Both the position numbers and the translations under genes were made by a program. 64,000 bases of DNA from Paraburkholderia fungorum (GTDB lineage: Bacteria > Pseudomonadota > Gammaproteobacteria > Burkholderiales > Burkholderiaceae). Under the pieces are notes generated by a model. That model saw only the letters and a program-made list of their open reading frames with translations, searched no databases and was not told the origin of the DNA. The stretch covers positions 211,149 to 275,148 of the forward strand of contig NZ_MCAS01000068.1 in the NCBI RefSeq assembly GCF_003610895.1, in the 5' to 3' direction. Position 1 is the first letter of the stretch. Each line of letters begins with the position of its first letter. This document shows positions 50,518 through 59,894 of the stretch, in pieces.

Positions 50518-51594
50518 GTGAAGCACATCATTGCGGCGGCCGGCTTGACGGCAATCTGCGCAACGACTGGCGCATGGGCACAAAGCAGTGTGACGCTATA
50601 CGGCAGCCTGGATGCCGGTATCGCGTATATCAGCAATGCAGGCGGCAGTTCGAAGTGGATCGAGGAGCAAGGCAACATGCAGCCGGACCGCTGGGGCCTG
50701 AAGGGCGTGGAAGATCTGGGTGGCGGTCTGAAAACAGTTTTCCAGTTGGAGAACGGCTTCTATACGAACACGGGAGCATTCGCCAAAGCGGGCACGCTGT
50801 TCAATCGCCAGGCTTATGTGGGACTGAGTTCGGATCAGGTCGGCACCGTGACGTTGGGTCATCAAACGCCATTCAGCTTCGACATACTGGACCCGTTTAG
50901 CACGGCGTATCTGGCCGCGAGCTGGTATGCGTTTCACCCGGGCAACATCGACGAACTCGCCGACACCGGCGTGGTGCCGTTCGACAACTCAGTGAAGTTT
51001 CGCTCCGCGAGTTTCGCCGGTTTCTCGGTCGGCGCGATGATGGGTCTCGGCAACACGACCAACTTCTCCACCGGCAAGACACTGAGCTTTGCACTTAGTT
51101 ATGCGAACGGCCCGTTCAAGGCCGGCGCGACCTACGCGAACGAGCATGACCGTACGCCCTCGATCGTGACGACGGGCATCACCAGCTTCCAGGGCGTCGC
51201 CTCGGCGAACTACACGGCGGACAAAGTCGAGAATATGGGCGCGGGCGCGTCATACCAGTTCGGCAAGCTGCTGGTACATGGTTTGTACACGCGCGTGAAA
51301 CTGGAATCGTCCGGTCATTCGGATACGTATCAGAGCTACGACGTGGGTGCCAACTACCAGTTCACGCCGTTCAACACCGTCGCAGGCGGCGCGGCGACGA
51401 CGACAATGGCGGGCCATCGCTGGACGCAGTTCGAGATCGGCGATATCTACTCGCTGTCGAAGTCGACGCAGTTGTATGTGAATGCGCTATATGAGCGTGC
51501 GGGCTCGAATACAGACGCCGCGTTTTTCACGGCGGGGGTGTCGAGCGGCCGGAACCAGACGATCTTCCTGACGGGTATCCACCACTCGTTCTGA
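50518..51594 (+). CDS. Gram-negative general porin
   Basis: 358 residues starting at GTG with AGGAGA seven bases upstream. Signal peptide cleaved near AWA-QSSVTLYG, then the typical Burkholderiaceae 16-strand porin opening (SSVTLYGSLDAGI) and closing with FLTGIHHSF, a C-terminal Phe for outer-membrane assembly. It probably admits the catabolic substrate: it diverges from the oxygenase operon and converges, two bases apart, with a pathway-type IclR gene. Confidence 0.88.
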   Translation: MKHIIAAAGLTAICATTGAWAQSSVTLYGSLDAGIAYISNAGGSSKWIEEQGNMQPDRWGLKGVEDLGGGLKTVFQLENGFYTNTGAFAKAGTLFNRQAYVGLSSDQVGTVTLGHQTPFSFDILDPFSTAYLAASWYAFHPGNIDELADTGVVPFDNSVKFRSASFAGFSVGAMMGLGNTTNFSTGKTLSFALSYANGPFKAGATYANEHDRTPSIVTTGITSFQGVASANYTADKVENMGAGASYQFGKLLVHGLYTRVKLESSGHSDTYQSYDVGANYQFTPFNTVAGGAATTTMAGHRWTQFEIGDIYSLSKSTQLYVNALYERAGSNTDAAFFTAGVSSGRNQTIFLTGIHHSF

Positions 51595-51596
51595 TA

Positions 51597-52568
51597 TCAG
51601 TTCGCCGCAATCAGCTTGCGACGCGCTTGAGCCGCGGTCGGATCGTCCGGCCGCGGTCGATAGCTGAGACGCTCGGACAATTCGAGCGCCGCCTGGCACA
51701 CCGCGACGATGAGCGGGTCGCGTTCTTCCGCTTCGCCGATATCGGAGCGCGGAATGGTGACCGTCAGCGCGGCCGTGATCTTGCCGCTTTGATCGCGCAC
51801 CGGCGCACTCACAACCGAAATGCCTCGCTCAAAAGATGCTTCACTCAGCGCGTAGCCCAGCGCGGCGCTTTCGCGGACTCGTCCGTACAGTTCCTCAACG
51901 GTTGCGGGCGTGCGTTCGGTGAACCGTTCGAGTTGGGCCTCGGGATACAGTTGGCGCAATTCTTCGAAGCTCAAATCGCCCATCAGCACCTGGCCGTGAA
52001 CGGTTGCATGCGCGGGCAGACGCGTCCCGACATGCACCTTCACCGAACTGAACATCGGCTCATGGGTTTGCGCCTTGGCGACGAACACCACGTCGCGCTG
52101 GTCGCGGATCAGCAGATGTGTGCTGAGGCCGGTCGCGTCGCGCAAACGTTCGAGAATCGGCGTGCCGACGTCGGTGAGCTCGAGCGAACTCAGGTATTCG
52201 AAACCCAGCCGCAGCACCGCGACGCTCAGGCGGAAATAGCGGTCGCCGTTCACACGCTCGAGAAAGCCTAAAGCTTCAAGCGTTTGCAGCAGACGAAATG
52301 TGGTGGTGCGCGGAATACCGATGCGTTTCGACAATTCGGGCGCGCCCAGAATCGGCTCGCGCGCGCTGAATTCGGCGAGGATGCGCAGGCCGCGCTCAAG
52401 TCCTGGCACGAGATAGGTTGATCCGCCAGCGCTCTCTTCATCAGTGGATTCGGTTGAATCGGCGTCTTGTGCGTGAGACAACGCCGCTTCGTCCTGCGAA
52501 GCCGGGACGGTCGCGCCACGTGCCTTCGCTTGCTTGCGTCCCGCTCCTGTCTGCTCTTCTTTTGCCAT
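51597..52568 (-). CDS. second IclR-family regulator, paralogue of the operon's own
   Basis: 323 residues: Ala/Asp/Glu-rich leader (1-50), winged helix (YLVPGLERGLRILAEFS, RIGIPRTTTFRLLQTLEALGF) and IclR effector domain with SAPVRDQSGKITAAL. By eye well over half of the residues match the IclR at 45.1-46.0 kb along the whole length, except the leader. Its stop is two bases from the porin stop. It may control the porin, the operon, or both, with or against its paralogue. Confidence 0.88.
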   Translation of the reverse strand: MAKEEQTGAGRKQAKARGATVPASQDEAALSHAQDADSTESTDEESAGGSTYLVPGLERGLRILAEFSAREPILGAPELSKRIGIPRTTTFRLLQTLEALGFLERVNGDRYFRLSVAVLRLGFEYLSSLELTDVGTPILERLRDATGLSTHLLIRDQRDVVFVAKAQTHEPMFSSVKVHVGTRLPAHATVHGQVLMGDLSFEELRQLYPEAQLERFTERTPATVEELYGRVRESAALGYALSEASFERGISVVSAPVRDQSGKITAALTVTIPRSDIGEAEERDPLIVAVCQAALELSERLSYRPRPDDPTAAQARRKLIAAN

Positions 52569-52807
52569 CTTGGCTGCCGTTTCTGCTGTTCATCGGGTAC
52601 AGATCAACATGATAGCGCGAAGCACGCGGCGCTCATGCATCAAGATCAGTCACCAAGACGTGCGGCCAACGGTACGCGGGAGGCGTGGCGATCCGTGCTT
52701 CCAGGTCACCGCCATCGCGTTGCACGGTGCTATCCTGTGCAACGGTCCATCGCGCGAGCGCTCACTGCCGCGCGCTGGTTCCCGCCAGCTGTCCGGAGGC
52801 CCCGCCC

Positions 52808-53095
52808 ATGTTCGATTCCGTTCAGATCCAGGTTGCCGACTCACATCTTTATCCAGGTTGCGCCGTGCATACCGCGCACCTGCCCGAGCCGGCCCGCATG
52901 GCCGCGGCCATCGTCGAATTCGCGGACGGCTCCGGCGCGCACGCCACGTGCCATAGGCGGACGTTCGACGAACTCGAATTGACCGTTGACGGTTACGCTA
53001 CGCGCAGGCGTCATCCCGTGGACGCCAAGCATTGGCTTCTGTTCGCGGTCGATTCGACGCACGACAGCTGGCGTGTGAAGCGACGCTTACCTTAG
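52808..53095 (+). CDS. hypothetical protein
   Basis: 95 residues, ATG with GGAGG eight bases upstream. Sequence (FDSVQIQVADSHLYPGCAVHTAHLPEPARMAAAIVEFADGSGAHATCHRRTFDELELTVDGYATRRR) has no signal or membrane segment and looks like a small alpha/beta domain. I do not recognise it. It is alone on its strand before the AcpA-type phosphatase gene. Confidence 0.6.
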   Translation: MFDSVQIQVADSHLYPGCAVHTAHLPEPARMAAAIVEFADGSGAHATCHRRTFDELELTVDGYATRRRHPVDAKHWLLFAVDSTHDSWRVKRRLP

Positions 53096-53209
53096 CTGCA
53101 CCAGGGCCTTCCGGCCGCCTCGCATTTGAACCCCGTGCCGCGCGCACGCCGCCCCGAGCGGCAGCTATCCGGCTGTGTGCGCCCATCACGCTAACCTCGG
53201 AACTTACCG

Positions 53210-54895
53210 ATGACAGACAACGACTCCACCCTGCCGCCGAACCCCGACAACGCCCCCGACGATCCCGAACGCCGCCGTGTCTTGACCGGGCTCGCGGCGG
53301 TCGGGATCGGACTCGCACTGACCGGCTGCACGACCGAGCAAAATTCTGCGGGTGGCACGGCGCCGCGCAGCGCGGCGGACTTACGGCTCGACGCCGCGCT
53401 ACGCGACCAGGTCAAGCAGATCGTGGTGATCTACGCCGAGAACCGCAGCTTCGCGAACCTGTACGGCAACTTTCCCGGCATCCAGCATCCGCTCGATGCG
53501 GTGAGCGCCGAGCGTTATCTGCAACTCGATCGTGACGGCAAGACGCCGCTGCCGCGCCTGCCGGCAATCTGGGGCGGCCTCGTGCCGCAAGCGCAGGAGG
53601 TGGACGGCAAGCGCTACATGATCGGTCAGAAGGATATCGGCAACCTGCGCAACGGTCCGTTCCATATCACCGACGCACAAGGCGCGCCGTTGCCCACGGG
53701 TGTGATTACCCGCGATCTGGTGCATCGTTTCTATCAGAACCAGATGCAGATCAACGCCGGGCGCAACAATCAGTTCGCCGCCTGGGGCGACTCCGGCGGC
53801 CTGGTGATGGGGCACTACCGCAACTCCGCCGACACGCTGCGTCTGTGGAATCTCGCGCAGCAGTACACGCTGTGCGACAACTTCTTCATGGCGGCCTTCG
53901 GCGGTTCGTGGATGAACCACATCTTTCTGATCTCGGCGCAGCCGCCGTTCTACCCCGACATCCACAACAGTCCGGCGAAGAAAATGGTCTCGGTGGTCGA
54001 CGGCGACGATCCGACCGGCACGCGCCTCAAGCTGGCGCCCGACTCACCCGCATCCGCACTCGACGGTCCGCCGAAATTCGTCAACGACGGCGCGTTTACC
54101 GCCGACGGCTACGCCGTCAACACGATGGCGCCGCCATATCAGCCGAGCAGCGTGCGTCCGGCCGAAGGCGGCAATCCCGCCTTCGCCGACCCGTCGAATC
54201 CACGCGTGATGCCGCCGCAAAACTACGCGACGATCGGCGACCGTCTGACGGACAAGGGCGTCGACTGGGCCTGGTACAGCGGTGCGTGGCAATACGCGCT
54301 GGAGCATCAGGACACGGGCGCGGTGCCTGACTTCCAGTACCACCATCAGCCGTTCAACTACTTCACCAATTACGCGCCGGGCACGGCCGCACGGCGCAAA
54401 TATCTGCGCGACGCGGGCCTTGGCGATGACGCCTCCACCAACCGTCTGATTGCCGATATCGATGCGGGGCGGCTGCCGGCGGTCACGTTCTACAAACCGC
54501 AAGGCGACCTGAACATGCATGCGGGGTATGCGGACGTCGCATCGGGGGATCGTCACATCGCGGCAATCATCGAGCATATTCAGCGCGGCCCGCAGTGGGC
54601 GAATACGGTCGTGGTCGTCACAGTCGATGAAAACGGCGGCTGGTGGGATCCGGTCTCGCCGCCCAAGGGCGACCGTTGGGGGCCGGGGTCGCGGATTCCC
54701 GCGTTGGTGATTTCACCGTTGGCAAAGAAAGGCTACGTCGATCATACGGTGTACGACACCAATTCGATTCTTCGCCTGATCAGCCGCGTGCATGGGCTCG
54801 CGCCGCTCGATGGGGTGGTCGCGCGAGATCGGGCATTCGCGCAGAATGGTCTGGCGCCACTGGGCGATTTGACCGGTACGCTCAATCTGGCCTGA
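53210..54895 (+). CDS. AcpA/phospholipase C-family phosphatase, exported
   Basis: 561 residues. Tat-type signal (ERRRVLTGLAAVGIG) with lipobox LTGCTT, then an alkaline-phosphatase-superfamily domain: AENRSFANLYG for the metal site, GGSWMNHIFLIS where the nucleophilic Ser is expected, VDENGGWWDPV and GPGSRIPALVISP near the C terminus. This matches Francisella AcpA and bacterial non-specific phospholipases C. It should hydrolyse phosphomonoesters or phospholipids outside the inner membrane, useful in phosphate scavenging; no Pho box was noticed. Confidence 0.82.
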   Translation: MTDNDSTLPPNPDNAPDDPERRRVLTGLAAVGIGLALTGCTTEQNSAGGTAPRSAADLRLDAALRDQVKQIVVIYAENRSFANLYGNFPGIQHPLDAVSAERYLQLDRDGKTPLPRLPAIWGGLVPQAQEVDGKRYMIGQKDIGNLRNGPFHITDAQGAPLPTGVITRDLVHRFYQNQMQINAGRNNQFAAWGDSGGLVMGHYRNSADTLRLWNLAQQYTLCDNFFMAAFGGSWMNHIFLISAQPPFYPDIHNSPAKKMVSVVDGDDPTGTRLKLAPDSPASALDGPPKFVNDGAFTADGYAVNTMAPPYQPSSVRPAEGGNPAFADPSNPRVMPPQNYATIGDRLTDKGVDWAWYSGAWQYALEHQDTGAVPDFQYHHQPFNYFTNYAPGTAARRKYLRDAGLGDDASTNRLIADIDAGRLPAVTFYKPQGDLNMHAGYADVASGDRHIAAIIEHIQRGPQWANTVVVVTVDENGGWWDPVSPPKGDRWGPGSRIPALVISPLAKKGYVDHTVYDTNSILRLISRVHGLAPLDGVVARDRAFAQNGLAPLGDLTGTLNLA

Positions 54896-54938
54896 GGTGC
54901 TTTTACCTATCGCGAAGGGGTGGGCAGCAGTGCGTCAA

Positions 54939-55613
54939 TCACTGCACCACCCCGTGCAGTTTCGCGATCACCGAATCCGAGATCTGTTGCGCGGTCTTCC
55001 TGATCGTTTTTTTCTCATCGCCGCCTGCCATCACGAATTTGGCCGCGATCACGTAGGGATTGAGTTTGATCACCGCGCCAGGTTTGTCCTTGCTGTCGGC
55101 CTCCTGGACAGCCTGATAGAGCGGCGGCAAATCGACCGCTCCGAGGCTGTCGCACGACACCGCGACCTGAATATCGTTCTGGCCCGCACCAAAACCGACC
55201 ATTGCGCGTCTTAGACGATTACCGTCGTCGACACTCAGAAACACGCCTCGCACTTGCCAGCCCGCAGCGGGTGACGGCTGACCGGGCGCTATGCGGCGTG
55301 CGTCGACACCGCCTTTTTTCAGATCCGCCGTGAGCGCGTCCGCCATCTCGTTCACGATATCTTTGGCGTGGTCCTCCGGATTCCTGTCTTTGCCGAGCGG
55401 CCCCGGGCCGCCCGGCAGCAGGCCACGCAGACGGCGCACGCGTTGCCCCGGTCCGCTGTCGGGTGTCACGTTGGCCACGTCGAGTTCGAAGTCCGACACA
55501 TAGACGATCGGCGCCGGCGCCGCGAAGGGAGCGCTATCCGCTGCGGCGGTGAATGTCGATACCGCGCCCAGACAGCCCGCCACCACCGAGAGTTGCAGAA
55601 ATCGACGCAGCAT
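54939..55613 (-). CDS. DUF4410 exported protein
   Basis: 224 residues with a cleavable signal (LSVVAGCLGAVSTFTAAA-DS). The mature part (VYVSDFELDVANV, MADALTADLKKGGVDARRI, WQVRGVFLSVDDGNRLRRAMVGFGAG, ...AQQISDSVIAKL) fits the DUF4410 family of periplasmic or outer-membrane-associated proteins of unknown role. It converges with the AcpA-type gene. Confidence 0.78.
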   Translation of the reverse strand: MLRRFLQLSVVAGCLGAVSTFTAAADSAPFAAPAPIVYVSDFELDVANVTPDSGPGQRVRRLRGLLPGGPGPLGKDRNPEDHAKDIVNEMADALTADLKKGGVDARRIAPGQPSPAAGWQVRGVFLSVDDGNRLRRAMVGFGAGQNDIQVAVSCDSLGAVDLPPLYQAVQEADSKDKPGAVIKLNPYVIAAKFVMAGGDEKKTIRKTAQQISDSVIAKLHGVVQ

Positions 55614-55773
55614 GGCGCGCCTCCGCGAATGTCTTTTTGACGCGGCTATCGTACAACCACCTGCAATGCGCGTCCGTTTTTTCGTGTCTGATCGTCGTAC
55701 CTTTTGCCTTGCATAACGCGCGCTGCGGCATAGACTGTTAGGGCATCACTTCGCACTTTGTACGGAACCCGCC

Positions 55774-56133
55774 ATGCGACTGACCATCCTCATCAACGGT
55801 TCCGATCCCACCGTCAGCCACGACTACGCTGTGCTATGGCTCGACACCGATGAACATCGGTGGTCAAGGGAAGCACATCAAGGGATCGATCTGCCCCCCT
55901 GGGGTGAATTACACGACGACAATGGCGTGACCACCCTGTGTGCACCGAGCACGGATGCACCGTTGTGCACGCTGCGCGGATTACACGTGGATCGCAAGCA
56001 ACATGTGAGCGCGGCACAAGGCGCCGCGGCCTGGACGGCCTTGCCCACGCGCGCGCCGACCAGCGGTTTCTGGCGCCTGCAAGCCGTCGATCGCCAGAAC
56101 GTGCATGCCGAACACAGCGTGTTCGGTAATTAA
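55774..56133 (+). CDS. hypothetical protein
   Basis: 119 residues: RLTILINGSDPTVSHDYAVLWLDTDEHRWSREAHQGIDLPPWGEL..., C terminus SGFWRLQAVDRQNVHAEHSVFGN. No signal peptide, membrane segment or family recognised; beta-rich by eye. A Rho-independent terminator 170 bases downstream supports a real transcript. Confidence 0.55.
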   Translation: MRLTILINGSDPTVSHDYAVLWLDTDEHRWSREAHQGIDLPPWGELHDDNGVTTLCAPSTDAPLCTLRGLHVDRKQHVSAAQGAAAWTALPTRAPTSGFWRLQAVDRQNVHAEHSVFGN

Positions 56134-56483
56134 GTTCGAGCGCTCTTTTTCGTCGGTCGAAATTTTTACTCGCACACATCGCACCGCGGTGCGTGGGTAG
56201 CTTTGTGCGCGGGTTCGATCTTCAATCGCAGGCCATTTTTCCGCATCGCACGCGCTTAAGTCCGTCTTAAGTTTGCGTGCGTAGAGTCGGAACTCCACGC
56301 ATTAGGGTCGCTGCAAGGCGGCCCGTTTTTTTTGGTGCACAGCTTTCGTCGGGGCTTCGCGCCGTGTGCTGCTGCGGCTCGCCCAAAGCAGCGTGTTCCC
56401 CACCTGCTCATCTTCATTCCACGTCGCTCGACGAGGGTTCGCGACGCTATACTTGCGCCCCCGATCCTTCGCCTGACTCACCC
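56134..56483 (+). promoter_or_regulatory. intergenic region with terminator and nuclease promoter
   Basis: 350 bases without a gene. It holds the terminator of the upstream gene (56305-56333), a CTTAAG pair near 56258-56273, and the presumed promoter of the nuclease gene around CTATACTTG (about 56448). The frame upstream of the nuclease ATG is open but non-coding in character. Confidence 0.4.
56305..56333 (+). terminator. Rho-independent terminator
   Basis: Stem GGGTCGC/GCGGCCC (six pairs plus one T-G) with a six-base loop, followed after one base by eight T. Ends transcription of the 119-residue hypothetical gene. Confidence 0.7.
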
Positions 56484-57233
56484 ATGAAGAAGTGGTTTGC
56501 CTGTCTGTTGTTCGCCGTTGCCGCCCACGCGAGCGCGGCACCTTCCTGCACCCAGTTCACCCCGAATGCGCAATGGCCGGTTCTGACCAATCAGAAGATG
56601 GCACCAAAAACGCGCATGCTGTGCTACAGCGATTTCGCGGTGCTGCATTCGGGTATCACGCATGGTCCGCTGTGGTCCGCCGAGCATCTGACGCGCGACC
56701 ATATCGAGGCCGCCAGGGACATGGTCCGCACCAACAAATTCTTCGAAGACGCGCGTTTGCCCGATGGCGAAGGCGCAACGCTCGCGGACTACAAGCGCAG
56801 CGGCTTCGACCGCGGGCATATGAGCCCGGCGGGCAATCGCTGGAATCAGGAAGCGATGGCACAATCGTTTTCGCTGGCCAACGTCGTGCCGCAGAACCGC
56901 GAGAACAATCAGCGCCTGTGGGCGCGGATCGAAACCTCGGTGCGCAAGATCGCAACGTCGTATGACGATACGTATGTCGTCACTGGGCCGATTTTCAGCG
57001 GCCAGCAATTGCAGACCATCGGACCCACGCGCGTCTTCGTGCCGACGCAATTGTTCAAGGTGGTCTACGTGCCGTCCCGCAAAATGGCGTTCGCGGTAGT
57101 GGTGGACAACGTCTCGACCAACCGTTACGACATCAGGACGATTCACGAACTCGAGGCGGCCTCGGGCATCCGTTTTCCGGGCATTCCGGAGAATCTCAAA
57201 GATCAGCGAGCGGGAGGACTGAAAGGTGTTTAA
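56484..57233 (+). CDS. exported DNA/RNA non-specific endonuclease
   Basis: 249 residues. Signal peptide (to about 19, ASAAP), then the NucA/Serratia-nuclease beta-beta-alpha-metal domain with catalytic DRGHMSPAGN (His112 as base) and the Mg-binding Asn in QNRENNQRLW. It should cut DNA and RNA in the periplasm or medium, for nutrient use or biofilm DNA. The ATG at 56484 is the start that gives the signal peptide. Its end overlaps the next gene's GTG. Confidence 0.88.
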   Translation: MKKWFACLLFAVAAHASAAPSCTQFTPNAQWPVLTNQKMAPKTRMLCYSDFAVLHSGITHGPLWSAEHLTRDHIEAARDMVRTNKFFEDARLPDGEGATLADYKRSGFDRGHMSPAGNRWNQEAMAQSFSLANVVPQNRENNQRLWARIETSVRKIATSYDDTYVVTGPIFSGQQLQTIGPTRVFVPTQLFKVVYVPSRKMAFAVVVDNVSTNRYDIRTIHELEAASGIRFPGIPENLKDQRAGGLKGV

Positions 57234-57486
57234 ACCCTATTCGAACGATGACGACGTGCTCAACATTCAGGGCGACGCGCTCACCGTCAGCAACGGCACC
57301 ACGCGCGTGGTGCTGAACGGAACGCTGGAACTCACGCGGGACCAGCGCGGACTGAAGGCGGCGCTGGCCTTGAAAGAAGCAATCGATGCGGTAGTGGCCG
57401 CGTTGCAGGCGCAGACCAGTTTGCCGGCAAAAGTAAAGGACGAACCGGATGCAAAACCGGGCGTCGTGCAGAATCCGTTTCAATAG
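57226..57486 (+). CDS. small protein downstream of the nuclease
   Basis: 86 residues starting at GTG with GGGAGG upstream inside the nuclease gene; it overlaps the nuclease stop by 8 bases, so the two are coupled. Sequence (NDDDVLNIQGDALTVSNGTTRVVLNGTLELTRDQRGLKAALALKEAIDAVVAALQA) begins with a beta-hairpin-like part, then a helix and a polar tail. No family recognised; an intracellular partner of the exported nuclease is conceivable but there is no direct evidence. Confidence 0.6.
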   Translation: MFKPYSNDDDVLNIQGDALTVSNGTTRVVLNGTLELTRDQRGLKAALALKEAIDAVVAALQAQTSLPAKVKDEPDAKPGVVQNPFQ

Positions 57487-57599
57487 CACGCTCATGATGC
57501 ATGGCGAACGTGAGAAGCGTCAGGATTCCGACGACGCGTCGCACCCATGCTATGCGGCGGCGAACGCGCACCCGGTTCATGGTGGACCTCGTCTGAGTA

Positions 57600-58763
57600 T
57601 CAGGAAGGGTTCTCCAGATATTCGGCCAGGCGGGTCCACATGGCATCACAGTGAGTCAACTGCTCAAGGGTGACGAATTCGTCCGGCTTGTGCCCTTGAT
57701 CCATGCTACCCGGGCCGCAGACCACGGTGGGAATGCCCACCTGATCGAACAGTCCCCCCTCTGTGCCGAAAGCGACTGTACCGAAGTCGCTGGAACCGCT
57801 CAGCAATGCCACCAGGCGCGCCGCTTCGCTGTCAGGCGCCGTAGCCAATCCCGGGTAGGCACTCAGCGGCTGCAGGCGAATACCTGTATCGGGCTGCACC
57901 GCATGCATGTTCGGCAACAACTCGGTCTCGGCGTAATTCCGCAACTCATCCGCCACGTTGTGGGCATGGAAACCCGGTAAGGCGCGCACCTCGAAATCGA
58001 ACTCGCACTCAGCCGGCACGATGTTCAACGCACGACCGCCCTTGATCAAGCCGGTCTGCACGGTCGAGAACGGCGGATCAAAACGCTGATCGTGATGCTC
58101 AGGCTGTGCCAGCCGCGCGCCGATCTCTCCGAGCCGGCCAATCAGGCGCGCCGCATATTCAATGGCGTTGACCCCATAAGGCGCGTAGGCCGAGTGGCAG
58201 GCCGCCCCATGCACCTGGCAGCGCATCGCCAGCTTGCCCTTGTGGCCCAGCACCGGTTTCAACTCAGTGGGCTCGCCAATCAGGCACAGGCGCGGCTTGT
58301 GCGGGCGCTTTTCCAATTCCGCCAGCATCGGCCGCACGCCCAGACACCCCACCTCCTCGTCATAGGAGAAGGCAAGGTGTACCGGCAGCTTCAGCGTATG
58401 CCCCAGAAAAACCGGTACGGCCGCCAGCACCGAGGCGATGAAGCCCTTCATGTCGGCTGTGCCGCGACCGTATAAGCGCCCGTCTCTTTCGGTGAGACGG
58501 AACGGCTCCACCGTCCAGGCCTGCCCGTCCACCGGCACCACGTCTGTATGGCCGGACAGGACAACTCCACCGCGCTCGCGTGGGCCGATAGTGGCGAACA
58601 GGTTGGCCTTGGTGCGCTCCGCATTGTAGAAAAGCTCGCTCTCCACGCCGAGCTCCGCCAGGTAATGCCGGATGAACGCGATCAATTCCAGGTTGGAGTC
58701 CCGGCTGACTGTCGCGAACCCGACCAGCCGTTCAAGCAGGTCACGGCTGGACATTTCATGCAT
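57600..58763 (-). CDS. M20 deacylase, acetylornithine deacetylase-like
   Basis: 387 residues of the M20 metallopeptidase family, ArgE/DapE branch. First metal motif SGHTDVVPVDG, bridging region GRGTADMKG, and catalytic/metal DEEVGCLG are all present. Expected to hydrolyse an N-acyl amino acid. Its context is not arginine synthesis but an FMO-RidA-DUF1028 operon, so a substrate other than N-acetylornithine is likely. The ATG overlaps the DUF1028 stop (ATGCATGA); it is the last gene of the operon. Confidence 0.85.
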   Translation of the reverse strand: MHEMSSRDLLERLVGFATVSRDSNLELIAFIRHYLAELGVESELFYNAERTKANLFATIGPRERGGVVLSGHTDVVPVDGQAWTVEPFRLTERDGRLYGRGTADMKGFIASVLAAVPVFLGHTLKLPVHLAFSYDEEVGCLGVRPMLAELEKRPHKPRLCLIGEPTELKPVLGHKGKLAMRCQVHGAACHSAYAPYGVNAIEYAARLIGRLGEIGARLAQPEHHDQRFDPPFSTVQTGLIKGGRALNIVPAECEFDFEVRALPGFHAHNVADELRNYAETELLPNMHAVQPDTGIRLQPLSAYPGLATAPDSEAARLVALLSGSSDFGTVAFGTEGGLFDQVGIPTVVCGPGSMDQGHKPDEFVTLEQLTHCDAMWTRLAEYLENPS

Positions 58764-59433
58764 CGCCCGGCACCCCGTAGCTGGGCGCCGCGGTCGGATT
58801 TAACGCCCGAGCCAGGTAGTCCTGCATCTGCGGCCGATAAGCTTGCCAGAGCGCATCCAGTTGACCGATGGGGTCCACATCCGCCCAATCGACTCTCAAA
58901 TCGACAATCGGCCAGCTCACGTCCCCTACTATCTCGAGCGCCGCTGAGTGCACCGGCCCTGCTTCACCGCCGGCCGCCATCGCGGCATGCATGGCCGCGA
59001 GCAAGCGGTCGGCAAGCATGCCCGGCGCAGTCTCGAACGCTCGCACCATCGCCTCGATGACCGCTACTCCGGCCAATAGATTGCCGGCGGCTACGCATTG
59101 CTCGCCTGTCACAGCGTTATGCAAGCCCAGCGCTTCTTCACCGCTGAAGAACGCGGTTCGCCCCAGGCTATCGATCACCGTCACCTGCCGATACTGACTC
59201 CAGCCGTTGGCGCCGAGCGCGCCGTCGAGCGCCGCGGCGGGTTCTATCTGCCGGTTTTCGAGGAGATCGAGAATCTGCGGACCGAGCGCAGGCAAGGTGA
59301 CATTCTGGGTCGCCACCGCACCGACACCCGCGCGCACCCAGGGGCATCGAGCACCCACCGCGATGCTGGAAGAGCTGATGGCGATCCCAAGCTGCCCGGT
59401 TTCCCGGCAACGTCCCACGATAGAGAATGTCAT
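58756..59433 (-). CDS. DUF1028 Ntn-hydrolase-like protein
   Basis: 225 residues beginning MTFSIVGRCRETGQLGIAISSSSIAVGARCPW, the hallmark of DUF1028, whose members adopt an Ntn-hydrolase-like fold. AAGGAG lies seven bases before the ATG. The family often sits beside M20 deacylases and RidA proteins, pointing to amide or N-acyl compound catabolism. C-terminal WPxxDLRVDWADVDPIGQL is also typical. Confidence 0.85.
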   Translation of the reverse strand: MTFSIVGRCRETGQLGIAISSSSIAVGARCPWVRAGVGAVATQNVTLPALGPQILDLLENRQIEPAAALDGALGANGWSQYRQVTVIDSLGRTAFFSGEEALGLHNAVTGEQCVAAGNLLAGVAVIEAMVRAFETAPGMLADRLLAAMHAAMAAGGEAGPVHSAALEIVGDVSWPIVDLRVDWADVDPIGQLDALWQAYRPQMQDYLARALNPTAAPSYGVPGDA

Positions 59434-59443
59434 GTCCTGCTCC

Positions 59444-59881
59444 TTAGGCCTGATCGGGCTTCCAGCCATCCGGAATCACGGCGATCACATCGATTTCCAT
59501 CAGCCACTGCGGCTGGCCCAGGGCGCTCACCACCAGGCCGGTAGAAATAGGGAACACACCCTTAAGCCACTTGCCGACCTCCTGGTACACCGGCTCGCGA
59601 TAGCGAGGGTCGATCAGGTAGGTCGTTGTCTTGACGATATGAGACATGTCACTGCCGGCCTCTTCCAGCAGTTGCTTGACGTTCTGCATCGCCTGCCTCG
59701 CCTGGGCGCCCGGATCGCCGAGTCCTACCAGGCGGCCCTCGAAATCCGTGCCCACCTGACCGCGCACATAGACAGTGTTGCCGGCACGTACGGCCTGACA
59801 GAGATCGTTGTCCAGTGTCTGGTTCGGGTAGGTGTCCCTGGTATTGAACATGCGAATACGCGTGTGCGTAGGTTGGCTCAT
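59444..59881 (-). CDS. RidA-family protein (reactive imine deaminase-like)
   Basis: 145 residues, YjgF/YER057c/UK114 fold. GQVGTDFEGRLVG, DMSHIVKTTTYLID and the C-terminal PQWLMEIDVIAVI correspond to the conserved strands; the key Arg of RidA enzymes is not obvious at its usual place (around IDPRYRE), so it may be a Rid2-7 type. GGAGG precedes the ATG. It lies 13 bases after the monooxygenase gene, and would clear an imine made in the pathway. Confidence 0.82.
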   Translation of the reverse strand: MSQPTHTRIRMFNTRDTYPNQTLDNDLCQAVRAGNTVYVRGQVGTDFEGRLVGLGDPGAQARQAMQNVKQLLEEAGSDMSHIVKTTTYLIDPRYREPVYQEVGKWLKGVFPISTGLVVSALGQPQWLMEIDVIAVIPDGWKPDQA

Positions 59882-59894
59882 CAATCCACCTCCA

